Source of the DNA: JAIRMO01 sp046533115
Lineage (GTDB): Bacteria > Spirochaetota > Spirochaetia > Treponematales > Breznakiellaceae
Reading direction: 5' to 3'
NCBI RefSeq assembly: GCF_046533115.1
Contig: NZ_JAJQRC010000036.1
Span: 1-30,913 of the forward strand
Length of the DNA: 30,913 nt
Made by a program: the position numbers and the translations under genes. The notes under the pieces are model-generated. The model saw only the letters and a list, made by a program, of their open reading frames with translations. It searched no databases and was not told where the DNA came from. Below, one piece after another: positions 1 to 8,412 of the stretch; position 1 is the stretch's first letter; every line of letters begins with the position of its first letter.

Positions 1-165
1 CTCTGGAATTCCCCGCGGTAACAGACCGGTCACGGGCTGTGGACGCGGACTCTACAGGTTAGTGAGCGGGGCGTAATTCCCCGCCGGGCTTCGCCGGCAA
101 GGGCTAACCTGCGGGTGTTGGGGTAGGGAAGAGGGCTTCAGCCGAATTGGGTGGGGGCGTCGTTC
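1..165. repeat. Palindromic repeat family C, right half (cut by window edge)
   Basis: The stretch matches the repeat cluster at 26516-26890. Positions 1-60 correspond to the central part of that element and 62-97 form one arm, the exact reverse complement of 26570-26605 (36 bases). Positions 98-155 continue as the reverse complement of 26516-26569 with few differences. The left arm lies outside the window. No coding potential is evident. Such palindromic, gene-free elements look like small non-autonomous mobile or REP-type repeats; this is an inference. Confidence 0.8.
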
Positions 166-228
166 CTTAAAGTGAGGCCTGGTCCGTGCCGATAAGGTAG
201 TAATAGGTTTAATTTGGGAGTGTGGCTT

Positions 229-1872
229 ATGGTCTTCCGTGGATGCCGGGGCGGTTTTGGGGAAAAGGTGTTTTTTTGGGGCCTGGTGATGGCGGGGTTT
301 ATGATCGCCGGCAGGATGTATGGGCTGGGAGAGAAAACCCTGGTGTTGGGGGCGGGTACGGGCTGGAATTCGGTGGAAAAACGAATCCGGGTAGCCGAGG
401 TGCCCCTGATACGGCCCAATCCGGTATTGGCCCTTACCCCGGGCAGGCTCCGGAATGAAGGCGGATCAGAGGCCGCCGCTTCCCCGGATATGATCATCTC
501 CTTTGACGAGGGAGGGCCTGAGCGCTTTGCCGACCGGACCGGAAATTACCGGGTGAGCGCTGCGCCGTCCCTGCGGGCGGCGGATCGGCGCTGGGCCAAG
601 GAAGGAACCGGGGCGGTCCACTTTTCCGGGGAAGGGGAACCGGGGCTGCTGATTTTTCCCCAGAAACCAGAGGCCCTGCTGGCCCCCGGAAGGCCGGTTA
701 AAGATTTTAGCATAGAATTTTGGCTTTATCCTTTCAATGCGGATCACGGCGAACAGATCCTCTCCTGGACTGCTGTTCGGCAAACCCTTTCGGGGGCTTC
801 AGTTTATCAGCGCATCGAAGGGATGTTTATAAAAAACCGGCTCCACTGGACCTTTACGGACTTTTTTTCCAATCCCGGCGACACCCAGCATCGGACCCTT
901 TCCCTTAGTTCCATTGCACCCCTGATCCCCCAAACCTGGAGCCACCACCTTATCCGCTTTGATTCGGACACGGGAATCGTGGAATACCTAGTCAACGGGA
1001 AACCGGAGGGGACCGGATACGCCACTGCCACGGGCAGGGAAGGGGGGGAAGTCTACCTCCCCATTATGGGCCGGGAGGGGCAGCTTGTCCTGGGAGGGCA
1101 TTATACAGGAATAATGGATGAATTTAGGACCTATAGCCGGTATATCGAAACGCCGTCCCTGGCCCGTTACCCCCGGGAAGGGGGCCGCGTCGAGACCCGT
1201 CCCCTGGATCTGGGGGAGCGTAATGCCGATATCCTCAAGGTTGAGGCCCTGGGGGGCAGATTTTCAGCCGCCGGGGCTTCTGGTTCCGGCGGGCGTATCT
1301 ACCACGAGCAGACCGGGACGGGCAATTTCCTTTTTTCCGACAGTTCCGCCCTGCAGCTTTTTATCCGGGCCGGGAATAACCCCTACCGCTGGACCAATGA
1401 CGAATCAGAATGGCTTCCCATTACGCCGAAAGGGGAGCTTCCCGAAAGTCTCCGGGGACGGTTTGTCCAGCTCGCCGCGGTGTTTTATCCCAGCGGGGAC
1501 GGCGAAACCACCCCGTATCTGGACGAAATACGGGTAGTCTATAAACCCAACGAGCCCCCCCTGCCGCCAACCCTGGTAAGCGCCATTGCCCGGGATGGGG
1601 CGGTGGACCTTTCCTGGCGGGCGAATCCCGATCCCGATATAGGCGGCTATCTGATCTATTACGGCAGCGCCTCGGGCGAATATTTCGGCGACGCCGCCAT
1701 CCTGGGGCCGTCCCCTATAAATGTGGGAAAACGGACCACTATCCGTCTTGATGGATTACGGAATGGTAGCTTATACTTCTTTTCAGTGGCCGCTTATAAT
1801 CGATCGGATGATGCTTTGCCCGGACCATGCTCCCGGGAAGTATCCGCACGGCCCCTAAGGATGATGGAATGA
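229..1872 (+). CDS. Secreted LamG-like / fibronectin type III protein
   Basis: A 547-residue protein. I chose ATG 229 because GGGAG at 216-220 sits 8 bases upstream; a TTG at 214 is in frame but has no site of its own. An N-terminal hydrophobic stretch (about residues 12-27) suggests export. Residues about 88-310 resemble a concanavalin-like LamG fold (FSIEFWLYP, then LVLGGHYTGIMDEFRTYSR near its end). Residues about 448-543 are a fibronectin type III domain (PPTLVSAI, VDLSW, GYLIYYG, YFFSVAAYN). Such proteins usually bind carbohydrate or surface ligands outside the inner membrane; no catalytic residues are recognised. The stop overlaps the start of the TPR gene by four bases, so the two are probably co-translated. 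The ligand is unknown. Confidence 0.8.
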   Translation: MVFRGCRGGFGEKVFFWGLVMAGFMIAGRMYGLGEKTLVLGAGTGWNSVEKRIRVAEVPLIRPNPVLALTPGRLRNEGGSEAAASPDMIISFDEGGPERFADRTGNYRVSAAPSLRAADRRWAKEGTGAVHFSGEGEPGLLIFPQKPEALLAPGRPVKDFSIEFWLYPFNADHGEQILSWTAVRQTLSGASVYQRIEGMFIKNRLHWTFTDFFSNPGDTQHRTLSLSSIAPLIPQTWSHHLIRFDSDTGIVEYLVNGKPEGTGYATATGREGGEVYLPIMGREGQLVLGGHYTGIMDEFRTYSRYIETPSLARYPREGGRVETRPLDLGERNADILKVEALGGRFSAAGASGSGGRIYHEQTGTGNFLFSDSSALQLFIRAGNNPYRWTNDESEWLPITPKGELPESLRGRFVQLAAVFYPSGDGETTPYLDEIRVVYKPNEPPLPPTLVSAIARDGAVDLSWRANPDPDIGGYLIYYGSASGEYFGDAAILGPSPINVGKRTTIRLDGLRNGSLYFFSVAAYNRSDDALPGPCSREVSARPLRMME

Positions 1873-3008
1873 GTTCTTGTGACGATGTATGTGCCCAGGC
1901 CCAAAACGCTGTCCGGGCGGGTAATGTGGCGGAAGCCGAAGATCTGCTTAAAAATCACCTTGCCGCGGCTCCGGATGACCGGGATGCCCGGTTCCTCCGG
2001 GGAACCATCCTGGCCAGGATGGGCAAACTACCCGAGGCGGAGCAGGATTTTGCCGCCCTGGCGGCGGACCCCCAGGATATAGCGGCCTGGAATAACCTCG
2101 CGGTGATCTACGGCCGGCAGGATAAAATCCAGGATGCCCTGGGGACCCTGCTGGATGCCATTGATACGGATCCAACTAAGGCCGAATTATATTACAATAT
2201 CGGCGCCGTTTATGAACGGTTGGGGAATTTTAAAGCCGCATCCATGGCTTATGCCAAGGTGGCGGAACTGAACGATGGCTATATACCGGCCTATAACAAG
2301 CTGGGGATCACCCAGTTTAAACTGGGGCTTGCCCCCAAGGCCCATGAAACCTTCGTCCGAATCCTGGAGGCTCATCCCGATCATACGGTGATCCTGAACA
2401 ACCTGGGGGTGGTCCTGGCCGGCGAGGACAAAGCGGAGGAGGCGGCTCAAAAATTCCGCCAAGCCCTGGCAGCGGATCCCCACTATACCAAGGCCGCGGC
2501 CAATCTGGATCCGGCCGGTAGTGCGCCGGATAATGGGTTTGATGAAGAACCGGAATTCCTCTTTATTGAGCCCGGGGACGATGCGGAGGACGGCAAAACT
2601 TCCGAGGCTCCGGTGGAACCTCCCGAAGAAAAGGAACTATCCATTTCGTCCAAAACCGCCCTGGAACTCATATTGTATTTACGGCGCATGACCGAGGCGC
2701 TTCCCCCCAAGGCCAAGGGCTTCTTTTTACGCAGCGATGCCCGGCTCAGCATGGAATACCTTATCGCGGTTCTGGAAGGGCACAGCGGCATCCTTCAGGA
2801 GATCCAGGGGAGGGAACCGGCTCCGGAATCCGGGGAGGAAGCAGCCCCAAAGGCGGTTCCCGGCAAGAATACTCCGGATCTGCCGGAAACCCTGGATTAT
2901 TTACGAAAAATGGCCGAGGCCCTGGCCGACCCGGATCTGGCGGCGGCCCTGCGGCGCAAGATGGATACGGTTATTTCTGAGCTGAATGAGCCGGTTAGTA
3001 CCCCGTAA
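1869..3008 (+). CDS. Tetratricopeptide repeat (TPR) protein
   Basis: A 379-residue protein. The ATG at 1869 overlaps the previous stop (ATGA) and has AAGG at 1857-1860; an in-frame ATG at 1827 lies inside the upstream gene and is less likely. Residues about 8-215 form consecutive TPR units, with typical signatures such as AWNNLAVIYGRQDKIQDAL, AELYYNIGAVYERLGNF and VILNNLGVVLAGEDKAEEA. The rest is acidic linker plus two related helical segments (ELILYLRRMTEALPPKAKG and TLDYLRKMAEALADPDLA), which look like an internal duplication. No signal peptide is seen, so it is probably a cytoplasmic scaffold. Its partner is not evident; the coupled LamG/FN3 gene suggests a joint role. Confidence 0.85.
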   Translation: MSSCDDVCAQAQNAVRAGNVAEAEDLLKNHLAAAPDDRDARFLRGTILARMGKLPEAEQDFAALAADPQDIAAWNNLAVIYGRQDKIQDALGTLLDAIDTDPTKAELYYNIGAVYERLGNFKAASMAYAKVAELNDGYIPAYNKLGITQFKLGLAPKAHETFVRILEAHPDHTVILNNLGVVLAGEDKAEEAAQKFRQALAADPHYTKAAANLDPAGSAPDNGFDEEPEFLFIEPGDDAEDGKTSEAPVEPPEEKELSISSKTALELILYLRRMTEALPPKAKGFFLRSDARLSMEYLIAVLEGHSGILQEIQGREPAPESGEEAAPKAVPGKNTPDLPETLDYLRKMAEALADPDLAAALRRKMDTVISELNEPVSTP

Positions 3009-3273
3009 CACCTAAAAATTGCCAGATAAGAACTACTGGAATTTAACCACAAAGGCGAAGTGCTGGCGGAATTGCTGGCTGAGTTGGGGTGAAGGGGGGG
3101 CCACTTTCCGGACATATCTCCGCAGCCTTCACCTCTATTCTGGCCCCCCCTGCGGGCGCACGCTGTTGCGCCCTACCCCCCAAGTGGACATTCGCCTTTA
3201 GTTTGGGACATACCATGATCCTCTGGTACAAAGTATAGACCGGTTCTTGAAAAACCGCAATGCCACACGCGGT
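3009..3273. other. Intergenic stretch with competing inverted repeats
   Basis: No convincing gene. It holds a short copy of the CCACAAAGGCGAAG motif (3048-3061), also found near 16440 and 17484. It has an 8-base inverted pair (3088-3095 with 3126-3133), a 10-base pair (3094-3103 with 3141-3150) interleaved with it, and a perfect 7-base hairpin (3154-3160 with 3167-3173, GGGCGCA/TGCGCCC). The last could help end the upstream operon, but it has no T run. Confidence 0.5.
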
Positions 3274-3360
3274 AATTAACCACGAACCACACAAACCTCA
3301 CGAACAGGAAAGTATTTCAAACAAAAGTTCGTGTCGTTCGTGAAGTTCGTGGTTATAAAA
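3274..3360. repeat. Family A inverted repeat (CCACGAACC type), left copy
   Basis: Begins with AACCACGAACCACACAAAC and ends with GTTCGTGGTTAT, giving an imperfect hairpin with internal CACGAAC/GTTCGTG pairs. It matches 8312-8400 almost base for base and is related to 17648-17752 and the fragment at 16317-16340. Here it directly abuts a relic of the DUF4132 gene, as the right copy abuts the intact gene, so repeat and gene end were duplicated together. Confidence 0.85.
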
Positions 3361-3372
3361 GCTCCCTCAGCT

Positions 3373-3503
3373 CTATCCCCCAATCTGGGCCAGAATCGCC
3401 GGGTCTTTGATCGTCCCGTCTTCGGCCAGCAGGATGATCTTGGACATGACTTCCGCGCTGCGGGGATCATCGTCGGCGAAGGGGAGGAACACCCGGCCCC
3501 GGT
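3373..3503 (-). pseudogene. Relic of a DUF4132 gene, last ~43 codons
   Basis: This stretch aligns without gaps to 8413-8543, the end of the intact DUF4132 gene, including its TAG stop. Only six of 131 positions differ: five at third codon positions (synonymous) and one giving Ser for Thr in the DDPRSAEV segment. Homology stops at 3503, and nothing DUF4132-like follows on the minus strand. It is therefore a fragment left by duplication or by loss of a second gene copy. A plus-strand frame through it is in phase with the helicase gene and can mislead start prediction. Confidence 0.85.
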
Positions 3504-3510
3504 CCCCCCC

Positions 3511-3540
3511 TTGCGGTCTTCCCACATCCGCATTTATAAT
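3511..3540 (+). promoter_or_regulatory. Promoter of the SNF2 helicase gene
   Basis: A TTGCGG hexamer at 3511-3516, an 18-base spacer and a perfect TATAAT at 3535-3540. The ATG at 3547 is only six bases after the -10, where transcription should start, so a leaderless mRNA is predicted. No Shine-Dalgarno sequence is present. The promoter begins right after the duplicated segment ends. Confidence 0.55.
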
Positions 3541-3546
3541 TTTTTC

Positions 3547-6372
3547 ATGGCAGAAGACTTCCGCTTCATTCTTGGCAGAGAGGGAAACAGGACCTTTATG
3601 CGGCTTCAGGGCCAAAAGGGCATGCGCCGGATTCCTGATTTCAGGCGCTACACCGGGCTCAAACGGGAATTGCTCAGGGAATTCCTCGCCCTCAAAAAAG
3701 AGTTTGTTGTTTCGGAGATCATCGACTTTGACGCGGCGGAAGACGGATATACCCTCTTCGATCCCGGTGAAAAACTCATCAACCGGGCGCTGGAGGCCGG
3801 CATACTGCTCAACGCGGAGGGCAGGGAGCTCCGCCGCGCCGAGGGGGACTTTCACTGCGCGTTTCTCATCAGGGATGTTTCCGAAAAAGAGGCCGAGGTT
3901 TCCATAGTCCTCTGTGATGAGGAAGGGACGATCATCGCCAGAGGCCAAAAACCTTCCCTTAAAAAAGAGAGGGGCGACGGAGGGAAGGCGGCGTTCTTTT
4001 ACGCTGTCTCTCCGGGCATCGTTATTTGGGGCGAAAAAATTTATCCCGTGGGGGATCTTGGGCTGCGCTGGGCCGAAACCGGACGGGTGTATGCGCGGCT
4101 TGCGAAAACGGAACTCCCCGCGTTCATATCGCTGGTTGTTTCCGGCTTTTCCAACCAGGAGATCCGCTACGAAGGATGGGCCGTTAAAACAAGGCGGCCC
4201 GCGGCGGCCCTGCCCGCTCTCCTCTTTATGGAAATCGACAAATACGGCTATCTCCACATCAGGCCCATAAGCTATCTCCGGGGTTACCCGCCCCTCTTTC
4301 TGGAAAACGAGGAGATCGTAACGGTTGCCGAAATGGACGAAACCGGCAAAACCGTAAGCCTGGCGGAGGTTATCTTCCCGGAGGAGCCGGAAGCCGAGTT
4401 CCGGCAGCTTCTCACCAGGAAACAGGGCCGGGGGAGGCGGAGCGCCGAAAGCGCCGCGTTTTACGAAGAAAACGGCCGCTTCATCATTGCGCCCGATTTT
4501 GCCAAAGCCTTTATCGGTGAACATATCATAGAGCTTTCGCAGCGTTTCGTGCTGCTCGAAACAGAAGTCCTGTCGGGATACAAACTCAAATTCTCAAAGC
4601 CAAAGATCAAACTTTCCCTGAGCCGCAGGAACAGCATGGGCTCGGGCATTGATTACTTCGCGGGAAACGCCGAGGTGGAAATCGAAGGGGAGAGTTATTC
4701 CTTTGCCCGGTTCATGGCCGAATACCGGAAATCTTCCTTCGTCACCTTAGCCGACGGGAGCCGTTCCTTCCCCGACAAGCGCACCATGGATCGTCTCGAA
4801 CGGCTGGTGTCCACAATCAAGGGCGCGGAGGAGCTTGAGCTTTCATTCTTTGACATTCCCCTGCTTTTGCAGGACGATCTGATCCAGGTTGAAGGGCAGG
4901 TCTGGGAAGAAGCCCGGCCTTTCTTTACCAACTACAACACCATCGCCGAACGGGCCGGCCCCTGGTCCCTGGAGGGCGGGGAACTGCGGCCCTACCAGGA
5001 GTACGGGGTGCGCTGGCTCGACTACCTGGGGGAATACCGCATGGGGGCCTGCCTTGCCGACGAGATGGGCCTGGGCAAGACCATCCAGGTTATAGCCCTG
5101 CTGCGGGCGTTAAAGCTGCGGGGGGAGAGGGGCCCCATCCTCATCCTCTGCCCCAAGTCGCTGGTGTACAACTGGGCCGCTGAACTGGATCGTTTCGCGC
5201 CGGAGCTTCCCTACCTGGTACATTACGGGCTCGAAAGGGACGCCGCGGAAATCATCGGCAGCAGCGATTTTCGTATCGTCCTCAGTACCTACGCCACCCT
5301 GAGGCGGGATCTGGAAGATTTTCGGGACATCGAATTTTTCTATGTCATCCTTGATGAATCCCAGAACATCAAGAACCTCTCCTCCCAGACCGCCTCTGCG
5401 GTCATCTCCCTCAACGCCCGGCGGCGTCTTGCCCTGAGCGGCACGCCGGTCGAAAACAACCTCGGCGAACTCTACAGCCTCTTCCGTTTTCTCAACCCCG
5501 GCTTTTTCGGCTCCGAAAGGAACTTTGTCCAGCGCTACCAGCGTCCCATCCAGGACAACAACGACGAGGACGCCCTCAAAGATCTCAAGATGCGGATCTA
5601 CCCCTTTATGCTCAGGCGGCTCAAGCGGGACGTGCTCAAAGAGCTGCCGGACAAGACCGAGGAAACGGCCTTTATCGAGCTTGAGGAAACCCATCTGGCC
5701 ATCTATCACCGCAGGCGGCAGGAATACAAGGAACTCATCGACGGGATCATCGCCAAAGGCGAAATGGCAAAATCCTCCATCATCATCTTCAAGGCCCTCA
5801 CGGAACTCAGGCGCCTTGCCAGCGTGCCCGAGGCCGAGGGCGAATTCGGCGGCCCATCGGCGAAGCGGCTCTACCTGATGGACAGGATTGCGGAAATCGC
5901 GGAAAACGGCCACAAGTGCCTGGTCTTTACGAACTTCCTTGCCGGGGTTGACCTGGTAAGCCGGGATCTTGCCGGCATGGGCATACCCAACCTCACCATG
6001 ACAGGGGCCAGCGTTGACCGGCAGTCCCTGGTACGGCGCTTCCAGACCGACAGCGGCGTTAAAGCCTTCGTCATGACCCTTAAAACCGGCGGGACCGGGC
6101 TCAACCTTACCGCGGCGGACTATGTCTTCATCCTCGATCCCTGGTGGAATAGCGCCGCCGAAGCCCAGGCCATCGACCGGAGCCACCGCATCGGGCAGTC
6201 GAATCCTGTCTTCTGCTTCCGCCTCATCGCCAGGGACACCATCGAGGAACGGATCATGGAACTCCAGAAACGTAAAACCGATTTGGCGGGCGCCCTTCTC
6301 TCCGACGACTCGGGTTCCCTTAAATCCCTGTCCCCGGAAGACGTGGCCTATCTGGTGGGAGGCGGACAATGA
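3547..6372 (+). CDS. SNF2-family (Swi2/Snf2) helicase/translocase
   Basis: A 941-residue protein with a helicase core in the C-terminal half. Visible motifs are DEMGLGKT (505-512, Walker A), DESQ (603-606, motif II), SGTPVENN (631-638, motif III), GGTGLNLT (848-855, motif V) and QAIDRSHRIGQ (874-884, motif VI). This is the bacterial Snf2/RapA-like ATPase that moves along duplex DNA. The N-terminal ~470 residues carry no domain I recognise, and no SWIM zinc-finger motif is seen. I chose ATG 3547 because the frame upstream is antisense DUF4132 relic. An in-frame ATG at 3598 preceded by AGGA is an alternative. The stop overlaps the next gene by four bases (ATGA), indicating coupled translation with the unknown 644-residue protein. 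Confidence 0.93.
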   Translation: MAEDFRFILGREGNRTFMRLQGQKGMRRIPDFRRYTGLKRELLREFLALKKEFVVSEIIDFDAAEDGYTLFDPGEKLINRALEAGILLNAEGRELRRAEGDFHCAFLIRDVSEKEAEVSIVLCDEEGTIIARGQKPSLKKERGDGGKAAFFYAVSPGIVIWGEKIYPVGDLGLRWAETGRVYARLAKTELPAFISLVVSGFSNQEIRYEGWAVKTRRPAAALPALLFMEIDKYGYLHIRPISYLRGYPPLFLENEEIVTVAEMDETGKTVSLAEVIFPEEPEAEFRQLLTRKQGRGRRSAESAAFYEENGRFIIAPDFAKAFIGEHIIELSQRFVLLETEVLSGYKLKFSKPKIKLSLSRRNSMGSGIDYFAGNAEVEIEGESYSFARFMAEYRKSSFVTLADGSRSFPDKRTMDRLERLVSTIKGAEELELSFFDIPLLLQDDLIQVEGQVWEEARPFFTNYNTIAERAGPWSLEGGELRPYQEYGVRWLDYLGEYRMGACLADEMGLGKTIQVIALLRALKLRGERGPILILCPKSLVYNWAAELDRFAPELPYLVHYGLERDAAEIIGSSDFRIVLSTYATLRRDLEDFRDIEFFYVILDESQNIKNLSSQTASAVISLNARRRLALSGTPVENNLGELYSLFRFLNPGFFGSERNFVQRYQRPIQDNNDEDALKDLKMRIYPFMLRRLKRDVLKELPDKTEETAFIELEETHLAIYHRRRQEYKELIDGIIAKGEMAKSSIIIFKALTELRRLASVPEAEGEFGGPSAKRLYLMDRIAEIAENGHKCLVFTNFLAGVDLVSRDLAGMGIPNLTMTGASVDRQSLVRRFQTDSGVKAFVMTLKTGGTGLNLTAADYVFILDPWWNSAAEAQAIDRSHRIGQSNPVFCFRLIARDTIEERIMELQKRKTDLAGALLSDDSGSLKSLSPEDVAYLVGGGQ

Positions 6373-8303
6373 AAAGTACGATGAAAAGTACGATGGAAAG
6401 CGCGATGGAAATCAAAACCCGGACGCCGCCGGATCTTCCTGACCGGAAGCAGCGGATTAAAGATCTTGTCCAATTCCTTATGCAGTACACCACAGAGGAA
6501 TTAAAAAAATACTTTTCTCTTTTTTCTGCTGTTAAAGCAAAAAACTTCAACAAAAGAGAGATGGCTATGGGTTTGGCTGCGGCCTTTAGCTTTGAAAACG
6601 AAGCAGCTTTCCGGGAATGGTTTTTCAAACTCCCGGTTCTTACGCAAAACCTGTTATACCGCCTTGCCTTTGATTGGTATGTTCCCGTGAAATCCCTGGA
6701 AAGCGAATTCGGCCTCTCTTTGGTTCATGCCGTATCCGATTATTCATGGAGAAAGAAATGGGCCTTTCATGAAAAACTGGGCCTGAAATTCCTCAAAGTA
6801 CTTAACTACTACGAAGAAGCTTTTGCGGTGCTCCCCTATGTTGTGCGAAAAATCCTGACCGACTGGCTGGCGGCGCCCCCCGAGTTGTCCCTCGAAAACT
6901 GCGCCGCAGACAGCGCCGATTCTTCCGGCTCCGCCTGGGAAAACAGCGCCGGTATAGTCGCCTCCCTTCCCCTGCTGTACGACGCCATGGAGGAATTGTT
7001 CAGGCACATGAAGCCGCCGGATTCGCCTTACCGGCGCATCCGGGGGTTCAAGAAAAAAGAAGCGGAAAAACTGCGGGCGTCGTCGGCGTTAAAGCCTTTC
7101 GATGTTCCCGCCTCCGAAGCCAAGGCAGCGGATCTGGTCCCCGACAGCGCCGATTTGACGGCGCGTTTTCTCCTGTCCATGCATAATATGTCAATCACCC
7201 GTCCCAAAGACAGCCTGGACGCGCTAAAGACCCTGGTGAACGCATTTTTTGGGGAAAAGTCTCTGTACTCAGGATACGTGAACCCGCCGGACCGTCACTC
7301 CCTTGAGTACAATGTTCTCTTCGATCATGTTTCCAAAACTTCCGATTATTTCCTTAAATACGAGGGCGATTTGCCCCGTTCCCGCAGGATCTTCCTGGAT
7401 ACCCTTTTGTTCTGCGCCAGGGACGGCAGAACCTTTGACGCCGATAAAGTTTCGCGGCAGATTTACCGGACCGTGCAGGATTTTTCGTTTTATTACGATA
7501 ATATTGCCAGGTATTTGAAATACCGGGCCGATAAAATAATAACCGATGAACAAACGTATTCTGTTCCCCGTTATGACGAGTTTTATCCCAACGGCGGATT
7601 GGAATACTATCTTTTGATCGCGCCGCTTTTCAAAGCCTACTGTTATCTCTTTGCCGTCCTGGGTCTTCTGGAGATAACCCAGATCTCTCCGCCGCTGAGG
7701 CGCATACAGAACGAAAAAAAGAGGCCCCTCTCCCCCTACGATTCCCTTAAAACCTTCCGGGTTACCGAATTCGGCAAATGGTGCCTCGCCTTAACGAAAA
7801 AGCGCCCGGAACCCCCGAAGACGGAATACCAGGCCATAGCGGACAAAGAACTTCTCCTGGTCACCGTACAGGGCGATTCCCTGGAACGGAGCATCTATCT
7901 GGACAGAATAGGCCGCCGGCTTGGAAGCCAGGCCGATTCCGGTACGGATCGCTGGCGGATAAGTCCCGATTCATTTATTGAAGGATGTTCCGATAAAACC
8001 CAGATAGAGGAGCGGGTGATCAAATTCAAAGCCCTCATCGATCCTAAGCCCGCGCCCCATTGGCTCGCCCTTTTTGACAAGGTGATGAACCGCGCCGGGC
8101 TGTTCGACGCAAGCCTTGACGATATGCTGGTCTATCGGCTCCCCGCAGACCGGGATCTCGCGGAAGAACTGCTGCAGGACAGGGAACTCAGGTCCCTGGT
8201 TCACCGCGCCGAAGGGGGGCTCATCGTGGCGCCGGAGAAGAACAGGAAGAAATTTTTCGAGGCCCTGAAAAGGCACGGGATCGCGGTCTTTGAGAACGAT
8301 TGA
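6369..8303 (+). CDS. Protein of unknown function coupled to SNF2 helicase
   Basis: A 644-residue protein that I do not recognise. GGGAGG lies six bases before ATG 6369, which overlaps the helicase stop. The first codons are a 12-base in-phase repeat (MKST, MKST, MESA), giving further in-frame ATGs at 6381, 6393 and 6405, so the exact start is ambiguous by a few residues. The sequence appears mostly helical, without signal peptide, membrane span or visible nucleotide-binding motif. Charged, Lys-rich patches (for example RGFKKKEAEKLR near residue 220) could bind nucleic acid. The coupling suggests it is a partner or adaptor of the helicase. It ends eight bases before a family A repeat and converges on the DUF4132 gene. 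Confidence 0.85.
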   Translation: MKSTMKSTMESAMEIKTRTPPDLPDRKQRIKDLVQFLMQYTTEELKKYFSLFSAVKAKNFNKREMAMGLAAAFSFENEAAFREWFFKLPVLTQNLLYRLAFDWYVPVKSLESEFGLSLVHAVSDYSWRKKWAFHEKLGLKFLKVLNYYEEAFAVLPYVVRKILTDWLAAPPELSLENCAADSADSSGSAWENSAGIVASLPLLYDAMEELFRHMKPPDSPYRRIRGFKKKEAEKLRASSALKPFDVPASEAKAADLVPDSADLTARFLLSMHNMSITRPKDSLDALKTLVNAFFGEKSLYSGYVNPPDRHSLEYNVLFDHVSKTSDYFLKYEGDLPRSRRIFLDTLLFCARDGRTFDADKVSRQIYRTVQDFSFYYDNIARYLKYRADKIITDEQTYSVPRYDEFYPNGGLEYYLLIAPLFKAYCYLFAVLGLLEITQISPPLRRIQNEKKRPLSPYDSLKTFRVTEFGKWCLALTKKRPEPPKTEYQAIADKELLLVTVQGDSLERSIYLDRIGRRLGSQADSGTDRWRISPDSFIEGCSDKTQIEERVIKFKALIDPKPAPHWLALFDKVMNRAGLFDASLDDMLVYRLPADRDLAEELLQDRELRSLVHRAEGGLIVAPEKNRKKFFEALKRHGIAVFEND

Positions 8304-8311
8304 CAGGCAGA

Positions 8312-8400
8312 AATTTAACCACGAACCACACAAACCTCACGAACAGGAAAGTATTTTAAACAAAAGTTCGTGTCTGTTCGTGTCGTTCGTGGTTATAAAA
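8312..8400. repeat. Family A inverted repeat, right copy, between convergent genes
   Basis: Nearly identical to 3274-3360. The outer AACCACGAAC pairs with GTTCGTGGTT, and CACGAAC with GTTCGTG inside. It fills the gap between the 644-residue gene and the stop of the DUF4132 gene, so it could act as a bidirectional transcription barrier; there is no clear T run to prove this. Confidence 0.85.
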
Positions 8401-8412
8401 GGTTCCTCAGAT

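Noticed and set aside
3331..3546. Upstream extension of the helicase reading frame by 72 codons
   Set aside because: The extension is antisense to the DUF4132 relic and includes the promoter; the real start is most likely ATG 3547.
3504..4524. Long minus-strand open frame continuing from the DUF4132 relic
   Set aside because: Beyond 3503 it shows no DUF4132 similarity and lies antisense to the helicase gene; it is open because of GC-rich codon bias.
5110..6369. Minus-strand open frame of about 420 codons
   Set aside because: Antisense shadow of the helicase core, whose motifs are unmistakable on the plus strand.
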